Source of the DNA: Rhodothermales bacterium
Lineage (GTDB): Bacteria; Bacteroidota; Rhodothermia; Rhodothermales; UBA10348
Assembly (NCBI GenBank): GCA_024711125.1
Contig: JANJTM010000043.1
Location: 1 to 64,000 of the forward strand
Length of the DNA: 64,000 nucleotides
Direction: 5' to 3'
The translations under genes and the position numbers were made by a program. Shown here piece after piece: positions 20,192-29,316 of the stretch; within the stretch, counting starts at the first letter, position 1, and each line of letters starts with the position of its first letter. A model generated the notes under the pieces. The model made no database searches. It had not been told where the DNA came from and saw only the letters and a program-made list of their open reading frames with translations.

Positions 20192-21441
20192 ACGCGCGAT
20201 CCGGGTTCCGAAAGCACCTCGACCAGGCGGTCGATCTCCTGCACGGTGTTGTAGTGCGCCAATCCGACGCGGTTCAAACCGCCGGATCCCTCGAAACCGA
20301 GGGTCTTCGTCACCTCCAGGGCGTAGTAATTGCCGTCCCAGGCATGGATTCCCGCGTGGGCCAGCCTACGGTTCACGTCGGCGGGGTCTGCGCCGTCGAT
20401 GCGGAAAACGACCGTGGGAACGCGTTCGTGGAGTCGGCTGCGGTCGGTGATTCCGAAAATGCGCAGACCGGGTACGCTTTCGAGACCGGACAGCAGGTGG
20501 GCGCAGAGTCCCTGCTCGTAGCGTACGATCGCATCCATGGCGGCCGTCAGCGCTTCCCGCCTCTCGGTGACGCCCGGAACCGCGGCCCGGCCCAGTTCCT
20601 CGAGGTACTCGACCGCCCCGAGCGTACCCGCGATGCCCTCGTGCGACAACGTACCCGTCTCGTGCCGGTGCGGAAGTTCGTCCGAGGCCGGCCGCACCTT
20701 GTAGGCATCGATCGTTTCGAGCAGGTGGCGCCGTCCCCAGAGAATGCCCTGGTGCGGACCGAAGAACTTGTACGCCGAACACGCGAGGAAATCGCATCCC
20801 AGCGCCTTCACGTCGGTCGGGGCGTGCGGCACGTACTGCACGGCGTCGACGTAGACCAGGCCATTGACCGCGTGTACCGCCCTCGTGATCGCGGCCACGT
20901 CGTTGATCGTTCCGAGAGCATTCGAGGCGTAGTTGACGGCCGCCAGGACCGTCCGCCCGGTCACCAGCGAATCGAGCCGGTCCAGTTCGTAGCGGAAGGT
21001 CTCGGTCGAGAACGGGAGGAAATCGACCTCGAGCCCGAGGTCGCGCGCCAGCAGCAGCCACGGCGAAACGTTGGCGTCATGGTCCATGCGCGTGACGAGG
21101 ATCCGGTCGCCCCTGCGAAAACCGCGTCCCAGTGCCCGGGAGACCGCGAACGTCAGCGTCGTCATGTTCTGTCCGAACACGATCTCCTCGGGACCGGCCG
21201 CACCGAGCAGGTCGGCCATCGCCCGGTGGGCCTCGTCGAGCAGCCGGTCCGTGTCGACCGAGGTGCGGAAGGGACCGCCGGAGTTCGCGTTGTGCCGCGT
21301 GAAATACTCGACCGTGCGGTCGATGACGCGGAGCGGGACCTGCGTGCCGCCCGGGTTGTCGAAGTAGATGCGCTGCTTGCCGTCGTCGCGCACGGACAGG
21401 GAGGGGAAATGCGCGCGGACGGCTGAGGGATCGAGCGGCAT
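20188..21441 (-). CDS. Class V aminotransferase, cysteine desulfurase-like
   Basis: 417-aa PLP enzyme of aminotransferase class V, closest in pattern to the cysteine-desulfurase-like group rather than to classical IscS/SufS. Visible are the start YFDNPGGTQVPLRV, the cofactor strand YVDAVQYVPH and the Schiff-base Lys in SAYKFFGPHQG (K225). The flexible loop that carries the catalytic Cys in true desulfurases (RSGxxC-type motif) is not evident, so the activity on cysteine is uncertain. It heads an operon with ktrB and ktrA, an unexpected partner. A TAGTTTCG element (21467-21474, operon strand) lies 25 bp upstream. Confidence 0.85.
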   Translation of the reverse strand: MPLDPSAVRAHFPSLSVRDDGKQRIYFDNPGGTQVPLRVIDRTVEYFTRHNANSGGPFRTSVDTDRLLDEAHRAMADLLGAAGPEEIVFGQNMTTLTFAVSRALGRGFRRGDRILVTRMDHDANVSPWLLLARDLGLEVDFLPFSTETFRYELDRLDSLVTGRTVLAAVNYASNALGTINDVAAITRAVHAVNGLVYVDAVQYVPHAPTDVKALGCDFLACSAYKFFGPHQGILWGRRHLLETIDAYKVRPASDELPHRHETGTLSHEGIAGTLGAVEYLEELGRAAVPGVTERREALTAAMDAIVRYEQGLCAHLLSGLESVPGLRIFGITDRSRLHERVPTVVFRIDGADPADVNRRLAHAGIHAWDGNYYALEVTKTLGFEGSGGLNRVGLAHYNTVQEIDRLVEVLSEPGSRV

Positions 21442-21532
21442 GGCAACGACCGAAATGTGGCGAGCCCGAAACTAACGCAGGCGCACTTGGCGTTGCACGG
21501 GAATTCCGGCCCGAATTCGTCCCGTGATCGCC

Positions 21533-22813
21533 ATGGTCCCACGCAATCTGCTTCCGGTCCTCGGCACGGTCCTGCTCCTGGCCGCGGCCGCGCTGCGTCC
21601 CGCGGCGGCGCAGTCGACCCTGTTGGTGCCCGACAGGGTCTTCGACGGCCTCCGGATGCATGACGGATGGGTCGTGCTCGTCGAAGGCGGGCGGATCGCG
21701 GCGGTCGGCCCCGCGGCGGGATTCGCCGGGGCGGGCGCGGCGACCCGCGTCGAGCTTCCGGGAACCACCCTGCTTCCGGGGCTCATCGAAGGGCACTCGC
21801 ACCTGCTCCTGCATCCGTACGACGAGACGCCGTGGAACGACCAGGTACTCAAGGAGTCGCGCGCCGAGCGGGTGGCCCGCGCCACCGTGCACGCACGCAG
21901 GACGCTCGAGGCGGGCTTCACGACCGTGCGCGACCTCGGGACGGAGGGAGCGGCCTACGACGACGTCGGGCTGAAGCAGGCCGTCGAGCGAGGCGTGATC
22001 CCGGGGCCTCGCATGGCCGTGGCAGGTCGGGCGATCGTCGCGACCGGGTCCTACGGTCCCAAGGGATTCAGTCCCGATTTCGACGTGCCCCTGGGCGCGG
22101 AACCGGCCGACGGCGTGGATCTCGTTCGCGTGACGCGGGACCAGATCGGACGCGGCGTCGACGTCGTCAAGGTATACGCCGATTACCGATGGGGCCCGTC
22201 CGGGGAAGCGGCGCCGACCTTCTCCGAGGAGGAATTGCGTGCGATCGTGGAGACGGCGGCATCGAGCGGACGGCCCGTAGCGGCCCACGCCTCTACGCCC
22301 GAGGCCATGCGAAGGGCGGTGGCGGCCGGAGTGCGTACGATCGAGCACGGGGACGAGGCGACTCCCGAGACGTTCGCGAGGATGCGGGACGCCGGGGTGG
22401 CCTGGTTTCCGACCCTGGCGGCGGGCGACGCGATCCTGCAGTACGGCGGGTGGAAGAAGGGTGTGGACCCGGAGCCGGAGCGCATCGTGCGCAAGCGACG
22501 CACCTTTGCGCTGGCCCTGGCGGCCGGCGTCACGATCGGCATGGGCGGCGACGTCGGGGTGTACGACCACGGCGACAACGCGGTGGAAATGGAACTCATG
22601 GTCGATTACGGCATGGCGCCGATCGACGTGCTGCGCGCGGCGACGTCGGTCAATGCCGAGGTACTCGGGTTCCGGGATCGCGGTCGCATCGAGCCGGGGC
22701 TCCTGGCCGACCTGGTTGCGGTTCGCGGACGGCCCGACGAGCGCATTGGCGCCGTTCGTGACGTCGTACTGGTCATGAAAGGGGGCGACGTCGTGCGTCG
22801 GGCCGGCGAATGA
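21533..22813 (+). CDS. Secreted amidohydrolase, imidazolonepropionase/Xaa-Pro dipeptidase-like
   Basis: 426-aa metal-dependent hydrolase. A signal peptide (LLPVLGTVLLLAAAALRPAAAQ) is followed by the amidohydrolase small beta-domain. Metal-site motifs then follow in order: GHSH (H88/H90), a Lys likely to be carboxylated in DVVKVYADY (K213), HAS, IEHGDE and the catalytic Asp in GGDVGVYDHG. The ending GRIEPGLLADLVAVRG is typical. Relatives in Bacteroidota hydrolyse dipeptides or cyclic amides, so the exact substrate is open. I prefer ATG 21533 over the GTG three codons upstream. Its stop overlaps the next start by 4 bp. Confidence 0.9.
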   Translation: MVPRNLLPVLGTVLLLAAAALRPAAAQSTLLVPDRVFDGLRMHDGWVVLVEGGRIAAVGPAAGFAGAGAATRVELPGTTLLPGLIEGHSHLLLHPYDETPWNDQVLKESRAERVARATVHARRTLEAGFTTVRDLGTEGAAYDDVGLKQAVERGVIPGPRMAVAGRAIVATGSYGPKGFSPDFDVPLGAEPADGVDLVRVTRDQIGRGVDVVKVYADYRWGPSGEAAPTFSEEELRAIVETAASSGRPVAAHASTPEAMRRAVAAGVRTIEHGDEATPETFARMRDAGVAWFPTLAAGDAILQYGGWKKGVDPEPERIVRKRRTFALALAAGVTIGMGGDVGVYDHGDNAVEMELMVDYGMAPIDVLRAATSVNAEVLGFRDRGRIEPGLLADLVAVRGRPDERIGAVRDVVLVMKGGDVVRRAGE

Positions 22814-24486
22814 ACGGATTCCTCGCGCACCGGGCGTTCGCGGTGGTGGCCGTGCTTTCGCTCGCCGCGGCCCCGGCCAGGGCCCGACAGGACGGCGTGC
22901 TTCCGATCAACGATCCGATCCAGCTCTTCCTGGAAAGGCAGCAGGCCGCGGGTCGTCTGCATGCGCCGGAGTTGAGCCAGCTTCCGCTCTCGGGTGCCCT
23001 GGCCGCGGCCCTGCTCGACTCGCTCGAGGCCTCGTGGGGAGCGCTGTCGGCCGCCGACCAACGGCGCCTCGACCGGTTTCGCGCGCGCCTCGATCATCCC
23101 GGAGCGGCGGCGCTGGGCCGGCTCGTTCCGGGGGTGTACCGCAATGGACGGGATCTCGTGTCGGCCGAGACCGAAGAGTGGGCGATCAGGGTCAACCCCA
23201 TCGCGATCGCGGCGTGGGGACAGGGGGTGCGGACGTCGGGCCGGGGGGCGGACGACACGCCGTCGGTCATGCAGAACCGGCGCGGACTTCGCGTAAGCGG
23301 CCACGTCGACCCCGGCCTCTTTTTCGAGGCACGCTTCACGGAGGGCCAGGAACGGGTGGTCGAACCCGCGTTCAGGAACGGCTCGGCTCCCCGGTACGGC
23401 ATGGTGACGCTCGAGAAAGGCGGTACGTACGACGCGTTCCAGGCCATGGGCGTCCTGGGTTTCCGCACCCGATACCTCGAGGTCCGGGCCGGTCGGGACC
23501 ACGCGCGCTGGGGGCCCGCGATGTCGAGCGTTTCGCTCTCGAACTACGCGGCCCCGTACGACCAGGTCCAGCTTCGGGCGAGGTTTTGGAGGCTGTCGTA
23601 CACCAGCCTGTTCGCGGGCTTTTCGTCCACCAAGGCGCCGGGGGCGGGCGCGGGGGACCAGGTACGCCGACGCAAGTACGGGTCCCTGCACCGGCTTGAC
23701 CTCGCGCTGCCCGGCAGGGTGCAGTTCGGCCTGTTCGAAAGCGTCGTTTTCGCCACGGACACGATGGAGGTGCGCGAGCGGTTCGACTGGACCTACGCGA
23801 ACCCGCTGATCTTCCTGCGTGCCGCCGAGCGCGATCGCGGCAGCCCCGACAACGCGATGCTGGGATCCAGCCTGTCCTGGGTTCCGGTTGCCGGCCTGCG
23901 ACTGTACGGCGAACTGCTGCTCGACGAACTCAGTCTCGGGCAGGTCGGCAAGCAGTGGTGGGGCAACAAGTTCGCGTGGGTGGCCGGCGCACATGTCGCC
24001 GATCTTCCCGTCACGGGCTTCCAGGCGCGGTACGAGTTCTCCCGGGTGCGGCCATATACGTATGCGCACGAGGAGGAGATCGACGCTTTCACCCATTTCG
24101 GGGATCCGCTGGGCTTCCCCGGGGGAGCCAACGCGATCGAACACGGGATCTGGATCGAGTGGCTGCCCTCGGAGCGTATCTCGACCTCGCTGGCGGCGGT
24201 GCTGTCGCGGCAGGGGCGTGATGCCGGGGGGGTCAACTACGGGGCCGACCCGACACGTTCCTACGATCAACGCGCGGGCAGCTACGACCAGGCGATTCTC
24301 CAGGGCGTGCTGGTGAAACGCACGCTGCTCGAAGGGCAGATCGGCTACGAGGCGCTGCCGGGTCTCGTTCTCGAGGGGGCAATCCGAGTGTCGTCCACCG
24401 CCGACGAGGAGACCGGGACGGACCGTTGGGTCACGCCGTTCGTTCAGCTCCGCTGGGGTTTGCCTTTCCCCTGGACGCGGTACTGA
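22810..24486 (+). CDS. Outer-membrane beta-barrel protein, capsule assembly Wzi-like
   Basis: 558-aa exported protein: a signal peptide (VVAVLSLAAAPARA) followed by many amphipathic beta-strands ending in aromatic residues, with a C-terminal Tyr-rich strand typical of an outer-membrane barrel. The block GRDHARWGPAMSSVSLSNYA matches the capsule-assembly Wzi family, whose archetype anchors capsular polysaccharide to the outer membrane. An N-terminal helical region (30-110) is predicted as in Wzi. No capsule biosynthesis genes are nearby, so the polysaccharide role is by family only. It is translationally coupled to the amidohydrolase. Confidence 0.82.
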   Translation: MNGFLAHRAFAVVAVLSLAAAPARARQDGVLPINDPIQLFLERQQAAGRLHAPELSQLPLSGALAAALLDSLEASWGALSAADQRRLDRFRARLDHPGAAALGRLVPGVYRNGRDLVSAETEEWAIRVNPIAIAAWGQGVRTSGRGADDTPSVMQNRRGLRVSGHVDPGLFFEARFTEGQERVVEPAFRNGSAPRYGMVTLEKGGTYDAFQAMGVLGFRTRYLEVRAGRDHARWGPAMSSVSLSNYAAPYDQVQLRARFWRLSYTSLFAGFSSTKAPGAGAGDQVRRRKYGSLHRLDLALPGRVQFGLFESVVFATDTMEVRERFDWTYANPLIFLRAAERDRGSPDNAMLGSSLSWVPVAGLRLYGELLLDELSLGQVGKQWWGNKFAWVAGAHVADLPVTGFQARYEFSRVRPYTYAHEEEIDAFTHFGDPLGFPGGANAIEHGIWIEWLPSERISTSLAAVLSRQGRDAGGVNYGADPTRSYDQRAGSYDQAILQGVLVKRTLLEGQIGYEALPGLVLEGAIRVSSTADEETGTDRWVTPFVQLRWGLPFPWTRY

Positions 24487-24494
24487 GGCCGAGG

Positions 24495-24752
24495 TCAGAT
24501 CTGCTTGAAGACCCTGACCTCGAGGTACGTCACCTTCTCGGCGCCCTGCGCGTCGAATCGGGTCGCTTCGGTTTCTATGCGCAGCTTCTGACGCTGGGCC
24601 TGGACGAAAAGCTGGTTCAGTTCGTCCACCTTGCGACGGATCTCCCGTGCGAGCAGGAAGTCCTGGTCGCGCAGGAGGTGGTCGACGAGGTCGTCGACGC
24701 GGGGTGACTTCTCTTCGGGCTCCACGTCGGGGGATGCGGCGGGTTCTCGCAT
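24495..24752 (-). CDS. Small hypothetical cytoplasmic protein
   Basis: 85 aa, not recognised. It is acidic at the N-terminus (DVEPEEKSPRVDDLVDHLL), then strongly helical and charged (REIRRKVDELNQLFVQAQRQKLRIETEA), and ends EKVTYLEVRVFKQI, suggestive of a short coiled coil with a terminal strand. There is no signal peptide or TM helix. The reading frame fills the space between the convergent Wzi-like gene (8 bp away) and the tonB terminator, and its composition fits its neighbours. Confidence 0.6.
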   Translation of the reverse strand: MREPAASPDVEPEEKSPRVDDLVDHLLRDQDFLLAREIRRKVDELNQLFVQAQRQKLRIETEATRFDAQGAEKVTYLEVRVFKQI

Positions 24753-24795
24753 TCTGAAACGCTCCAGAACGGAGGATTCGTTTCCGCCGTCAACG

Positions 24796-24826
24796 AAAAA
24801 GGCCCCGGCGATCGCTCACCGGGGCC
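24796..24826 (-). terminator. Rho-independent terminator of tonB
   Basis: On the leftward strand GGCCCCGG (24826-24819) pairs perfectly with CCGGGGCC (24808-24801) around a 10-nt loop and is followed at once by five Ts (24800-24796). It lies 26 bp after the tonB stop. This is the clearest intrinsic terminator in the window. Confidence 0.88.
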
Positions 24827-24851
24827 CTCGTCGAATGTCCTGCCGTCGAGA

Positions 24852-25520
24852 TCACTTCAGCTTGAAGGTGATCGGAAGCGACATCTTGACCTTCACCGGC
24901 TTGCCACGCTGCTTGCCCGGCGTGAAGCGGGCGGTCTGAACGGCGCGGATGGCTTCCTCGTCGCAACCGGCACCGATGCCGCGCACCACGACGGGGTCGG
25001 CGACCGTACCCTGCTCGGTCACGACGAACTGCACGATCACGCGACCCTCAACCCCGGCCTTCTTGGCGATTTCCGGATAGTTGATCTTCTTCTGCAGTTC
25101 GGGCAGACCGCCGATGAGTTCCGGCATCTGCTCCACGATCACGAAGATTTCGGGCTCGGGCTCCTCCTCGACCTGCGACGGGGGGGGCGGCGGAGGCGGC
25201 GGGAGGTTCTCCAGCGGAGCGTCGAGGTCGAGCGAGGCGTCGAGATCGAGGTCGTCGTCCTCGAGGATCTCGTCGTTCGGGACTTCGACGGGCACCGGCG
25301 GGCGCGGGGGCGGCGGGGGCTTCTGCTCCTGCTGCGTCTGCACGATCTCTTCCATCTGCACGACTTCCTGCTCCTGCATGGTCACCTCGAAACCGCCCTC
25401 AGGGCGCATGTCGAGGCGGAACGCGACGATGAGCAGCGTGATGGTGGCCACGAGGCCGATCTCGACGTACAGCGGGTACCGGGTCCGGAGGTCGGCTTTC
25501 TCGGTTTTTCGGAGCGCCAT
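24852..25520 (-). CDS. Energy transducer TonB family protein
   Basis: 222-aa protein that couples inner-membrane proton-motive force to outer-membrane receptors. One TM helix near the N-terminus (VEIGLVATITLLIVAF) is followed by a Pro-rich, acidic periplasmic spacer (KPPPPPRPPVPVEVPNDE, then DLDLDASLDLDAPLENLPPPPPPPP). The C-terminal TonB domain runs from about 145 (INYPEIAKKAGVEGRVIVQF) to the end (RFTPGKQRGKPVKVKMSLPI). I chose ATG 25520; 15 upstream codons in frame look non-coding. ExbB and ExbD are not in the window. A strong terminator follows. Confidence 0.93.
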   Translation of the reverse strand: MALRKTEKADLRTRYPLYVEIGLVATITLLIVAFRLDMRPEGGFEVTMQEQEVVQMEEIVQTQQEQKPPPPPRPPVPVEVPNDEILEDDDLDLDASLDLDAPLENLPPPPPPPPSQVEEEPEPEIFVIVEQMPELIGGLPELQKKINYPEIAKKAGVEGRVIVQFVVTEQGTVADPVVVRGIGAGCDEEAIRAVQTARFTPGKQRGKPVKVKMSLPITFKLK

Positions 25521-25649
25521 GGCAGGAGCGGTGAGGTGTCGTGGAAAGGGGCGTCGAATATACAACGCCGCGACTTCCGGGGATATTGTCCCGGGAATTT
25601 CGTGTTAATCAACCCCCGGCTCGCGGGCGTGGTTCCGCCGCCCGAAGGG

Positions 25650-26036
25650 TCAGTAACGCGTGCCCCTCGAACGGCTACGCCCGTGCCGGGCGGCGAAGAG
25701 CAGGCCGAGAACGAGCCCGGTGACGTCGGCCAACGCGTCGTACGGATCGCCGAACCGTTCGTCCGGCAGCCAGGTCTGCAGCAGTTCGGTTCCGACGCTG
25801 TACACGACGCCGGTCACGAGAACCCAGAGCCAAGGGCGGCGCACGCGCGGGCGAAGTGCCCGCACCCACAACACCGCGTATCCGAAAAACATCGCGAAGT
25901 GAACGAGTTTGTCCACGTCCAGGCCGGTGCCGGGAATGTAGGATCCGGGCAGGACGACCGCGATGCCGATCCCGAGGGTCCAGAGCGCGGCGGCGACCAG
26001 GTCACGGTGCGGAGAAGGCGTGGAGGGGCTCGTCAC
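25650..26036 (-). CDS. VanZ-like membrane protein
   Basis: 128-aa protein with about four hydrophobic helices and the VanZ-family signatures DKLVHFAMFFGYAVLW and TGVVYSVGTELLQTWLPDERFGDPYDALADVTG. Members are small integral membrane proteins; the archetype gives low-level teicoplanin resistance but most have no known role. It begins 3 bp after nnrDE and is the last gene of a leftward operon. Confidence 0.88.
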   Translation of the reverse strand: MTSPSTPSPHRDLVAAALWTLGIGIAVVLPGSYIPGTGLDVDKLVHFAMFFGYAVLWVRALRPRVRRPWLWVLVTGVVYSVGTELLQTWLPDERFGDPYDALADVTGLVLGLLFAARHGRSRSRGTRY

Positions 26037-26039
26037 CGG

Positions 26040-27608
26040 TCAGTCGAAGCGTTCATGCAGAACCGGGCCCAGTTCGGCGAGGAGGTCGGTGGCGGTCATC
26101 GATGCCCGACCGCAGCGGGATGCGTACCGATCGGCCGCGGCACCGCCCAGGTGCACGGCGACCGCGGCCGCCTCGGCGGGTGCGAGGGATCGGGCCAGCA
26201 ATCCGACCGAAAGACCGGCCAGCACGTCGCCGGTTCCCGCCGTGGCCAGGGCGGGGTTGCCGGTTGCCCCCACGTACGGCGCCGACCCCGGGGGAGCCAC
26301 GACCGTCGGAAAGCCCTTGAGCACGACCACGGACCGCCACGCGTCGGATGCCGCCGCGGCCCGGGCGGTGGGCGGAACCGCCGCCTCCGTCGATCCGCCG
26401 AGCCGTTCGAACTCGGCCGCGTGGGGAGTCAGCACCCAGCGTCCGTCGGCATGCCTGGCGGCGAAGGCCCCGTCGATCGCGTTGAGCGCGTCCGCATCGA
26501 CGACCGCCGGGCCGCGCCAGCGCTCGAGGAGCGAACGCACGAACGTCGTGACCGTCGGTCCACGCCCGAGGCCGGGCCCGACGAGCAGGGTCCGAACCCG
26601 GTCGGCCCGCTCGAGGACCGCGTCGGCGGCCGTGACGCCGTCCGCGTATCCGTCCTCCGTCTGCGGAAGGCCCACGAACGGAACGTCCGGGATGGAGGGC
26701 GCAATCCGGTCGCCGGCGCGCTCGGGTGCCGCGCAGAGGACATACCCGGCGCCGGCCCTCGCGGCGGCGCGAGCGGCCAGCACCGGCGCACCCGTATAGC
26801 GGAGCGATCCGCCGACGACCAGCGCGGGCCCCGAGGCGTACTTGTGATCGCGTCGCGGCATGGCCCGCAGCAGGGCTCGTACGGCCGCGTCCGTCGTGCG
26901 CCAGGCGACGGCCTCCCCGGCGGCCACGGACGCGGGGATGCCGATTTCCACGGAAACCGTGTCGCCGCAGACCGACGGACCGTCGGCCAGGAACATGCCT
27001 ACCTTCGCCGCGCCCATGGTGACCGTCAGCGTGGCCCGTACGCACGGGTCGAAAGCGACGCCCGTGTCCGAGTCGAGCCCGGTGGGTACGTCCACGGCCA
27101 CGATCGGGCGTCCGGAGGCGTTCATGCGCCCCACGAGGTCGGCCACCGCACCGCGCGGCGCCGAGCTCTGCCCGATGCCGAGCAGCGCGTCGACCACGAG
27201 GTCTGCACGGTCGAAACCGGTCGATCCGAGGGCCTCGGTCGCGGAAACGACCGTAAGGTGGGCGGGGTCTTCCTCGGCAAGTCGGCGCAGGGCGCGGTGG
27301 TGCACCCCCGATTCGACGGAATACCGCTCCGGATCGCCGGCGACCACCACGGTCACCGAGGCCCCGCGTGCGTGCAGCACACGGCCAACGACAAATCCGT
27401 CCCCGCCGTTGTTTCCCGGGCCGCACGCCACCGTCACCCGCGTTCCCGGTCCCACGGTCCAACGCTCCGACAGGGCCCGGGCCGCCGCCCGTCCGGCCGA
27501 TTCCATGAGCACGAGGCCCGGAATTCCGTACTCCCCGATCGTTCGGCGATCGGCCGACCGCATGGCCGCGGAGCTGAGCAGCGGGTCACATCCGGGAATC
27601 GGGACCAT
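26040..27608 (-). CDS. nnr: Bifunctional NAD(P)H-hydrate epimerase / ADP-dependent dehydratase
   Basis: 522-aa metabolite-repair enzyme that restores hydrated NADH/NADPH. The N-terminal YjeF_N epimerase domain (about 1-215) shows GIPGLVLMESAGRAAA, CGPGNNGGDGFVVGRVL and VVDALLGIGQS. The C-terminal ribokinase-like dehydratase domain (about 225-515) shows GGSLRYTGAPVLAARAA, WVLTPHAAEFERL and ATAGTGDVLAGLSVGLLA. ATG 27608 overlaps the upstream lipoprotein gene by 23 bp; a longer in-frame start would overlap it further. The fused form is the commonest bacterial arrangement. Confidence 0.93.
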   Translation of the reverse strand: MVPIPGCDPLLSSAAMRSADRRTIGEYGIPGLVLMESAGRAAARALSERWTVGPGTRVTVACGPGNNGGDGFVVGRVLHARGASVTVVVAGDPERYSVESGVHHRALRRLAEEDPAHLTVVSATEALGSTGFDRADLVVDALLGIGQSSAPRGAVADLVGRMNASGRPIVAVDVPTGLDSDTGVAFDPCVRATLTVTMGAAKVGMFLADGPSVCGDTVSVEIGIPASVAAGEAVAWRTTDAAVRALLRAMPRRDHKYASGPALVVGGSLRYTGAPVLAARAAARAGAGYVLCAAPERAGDRIAPSIPDVPFVGLPQTEDGYADGVTAADAVLERADRVRTLLVGPGLGRGPTVTTFVRSLLERWRGPAVVDADALNAIDGAFAARHADGRWVLTPHAAEFERLGGSTEAAVPPTARAAAASDAWRSVVVLKGFPTVVAPPGSAPYVGATGNPALATAGTGDVLAGLSVGLLARSLAPAEAAAVAVHLGGAAADRYASRCGRASMTATDLLAELGPVLHERFD

Positions 27609-29316
27609 CGCGGCGAAGGGTTTCGGTGCGTTCGGCCGGCGGCGGCGCCCCGAATCGCAGCGTGTCCGGGACCACCGTATCCCAACGGGCACGCACCGCC
27701 GGGGTTTCGGGACCCCATCCGAGCGGCTCGGGTCTCACCCAGGGCGATACGGTACCCGGGCTCCACCGTCCGTCCCCGTCGAGGTCGGCGAAAATGCGAA
27801 GGCGGTACCGCCCGCCGCCGGGAAGCCGCCGGAACGTGAAGGCGCCGGCTCGATCCGGTCTGACCGTACGTATCGGCTCTCGGGTCGAGACCCCGGGCAC
27901 GAGGTGTACCACGACGCTGTCGGGGGCCGCGACGACACCGGACAGTTCGCCGAGGTCGGTTTCGTCGGCCGGGACATAGCGGTGCAGGGAGTCGGGCCCC
28001 AGCAGAATGTCCGTGGAATCGCGCCAGGCCAGTCGCCAGCCCCCCGGGATGTCGGTGCGGATGCGCCACGCGGTGCCGTCGTCGCTCTCGACGTCGAACG
28101 GGACCGTGGATCCGGCCTCGTCGGTGACACGCAGCGCCGAGCGCAGAAGTCCGGGATCCGGGCCGTGGTCGAAACGCAGCGTGGGCACGGAGCCAGGGGC
28201 CAGGCGGAGCGCACCCTCCACACGCGCCGATCCGTCCACGACGAGGCTGTCCGCATCGACGCGAACGAGACGCACGACGAACGTGTCGGGATCCGCCGAG
28301 GGCACGAAAAGTCCGTTCCAGGCGGCAAGCAGGGTTCCGGCCGAGTCGACGGCCGCGCGGTCGGCCTCGAGCCGCAGCGGAATTCGCGGCATCGGATCGG
28401 TCACGAGGTGAAGCGTCCGCGGATCGGACTCCGTACGGTAGACACGCCGCACGGCCACGGGATTCGAGCCGGTGGTGTCGGCCAGGGTCCAGCCCCCTCC
28501 CGACACGACCGTCGGCACCACGGGTTCGGTGAACCGGACGGCAAGGCGTCGGTCAGACAGCGCGTCGACGCGACGCACGGACGGGGGCGTCTCGTCCCGG
28601 GGCGCGAGGACCCAGGGCTCGTCGACGGGAGCGGCGGCGGTATCGGCGGTCACGGTCCCGGTGGGCGAGACTCCGACCCACTCGCCGGGATCGATCCGGC
28701 GATTGCGGTTGGCGTCCCGGACCGCGACTATCGAAAACGGTCGGCCAGGCAGGTACGCGAACGCGAACGCCCCGTCCCGATCCGTCTGCGTGCGGTACGC
28801 CGGGTCCGCGTCGGTCGGCACGGTGCCGCCTTCGTGGGCGAACACGTCGATGCCGGCGGCCGGGGCACCGCGATCCCACTCCACCACGCGTCCGGCGATG
28901 CGTGCCCGGTCGATGGTGTCGCCCGTGGAAAAGGCGATGCGCAGGGGAGCCTCGAGCGCTACGCCGTGCGCGTCGCGGAAGGCGGTGTCGATCGTCAGGA
29001 TATACGTGGTCGAATCGCGAAGCGGCTCCCGGAAACGCAGTTCAACCTCCCGCCCGCCGAACCGTACGTCCGGGGGTCTGGACGGCGCGGGGGTTACGGA
29101 CAGGGCGCCCGGGATCGAACGCTCGTCCACGTACTCGTCGAACCGCAGGACGACCCGATCCGTGCGTACGCCGACCGCCCCGTCGGCCGGCTCGCTGGAA
29201 ACCAGGCCGGGCGGGTCGGTATCCGGCGGTCCCCCGGAAGGCGGTACGGGGACGGCGCAGGCGGCGATCCAGCCGGCCAGGAGCAGGATCCGGGCGCAGG
29301 GTCGCCGCTGCTTCAT
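27586..29316 (-). CDS. Lipoprotein with bacterial Ig-like (Big_5) domain
   Basis: 576-aa predicted lipoprotein: a hydrophobic signal ending LLLAGWIAAC (lipid-attached Cys20), then PPSGGPPDTDPPGLVSSEPADG, the typical opening of Bacteroidota proteins with an SbsA/Big_5 Ig-like domain (about 35-130). Further beta-rich segments follow, including the carboxypeptidase-regulatory-like stretch AGRVVEWDRG...AFAFAYLPGRPFSI and a second one near the C-terminus (SGVVAAPDSVVVHL...FTFRRLPGGGRYRLRI). It is likely exposed on the cell envelope; no enzyme motif is seen. Its start overlaps the preceding gene's stop by 4 bp. Confidence 0.8.
   Translation of the reverse strand: MKQRRPCARILLLAGWIAACAVPVPPSGGPPDTDPPGLVSSEPADGAVGVRTDRVVLRFDEYVDERSIPGALSVTPAPSRPPDVRFGGREVELRFREPLRDSTTYILTIDTAFRDAHGVALEAPLRIAFSTGDTIDRARIAGRVVEWDRGAPAAGIDVFAHEGGTVPTDADPAYRTQTDRDGAFAFAYLPGRPFSIVAVRDANRNRRIDPGEWVGVSPTGTVTADTAAAPVDEPWVLAPRDETPPSVRRVDALSDRRLAVRFTEPVVPTVVSGGGWTLADTTGSNPVAVRRVYRTESDPRTLHLVTDPMPRIPLRLEADRAAVDSAGTLLAAWNGLFVPSADPDTFVVRLVRVDADSLVVDGSARVEGALRLAPGSVPTLRFDHGPDPGLLRSALRVTDEAGSTVPFDVESDDGTAWRIRTDIPGGWRLAWRDSTDILLGPDSLHRYVPADETDLGELSGVVAAPDSVVVHLVPGVSTREPIRTVRPDRAGAFTFRRLPGGGRYRLRIFADLDGDGRWSPGTVSPWVRPEPLGWGPETPAVRARWDTVVPDTLRFGAPPPAERTETLRRDGPDSRM

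Noticed and set aside
20188-21441. Annotation as a true cysteine desulfurase (iscS/sufS)
   Set aside because: The PLP lysine is clear, but the Cys-bearing loop is not evident and no Fe-S assembly genes are near.
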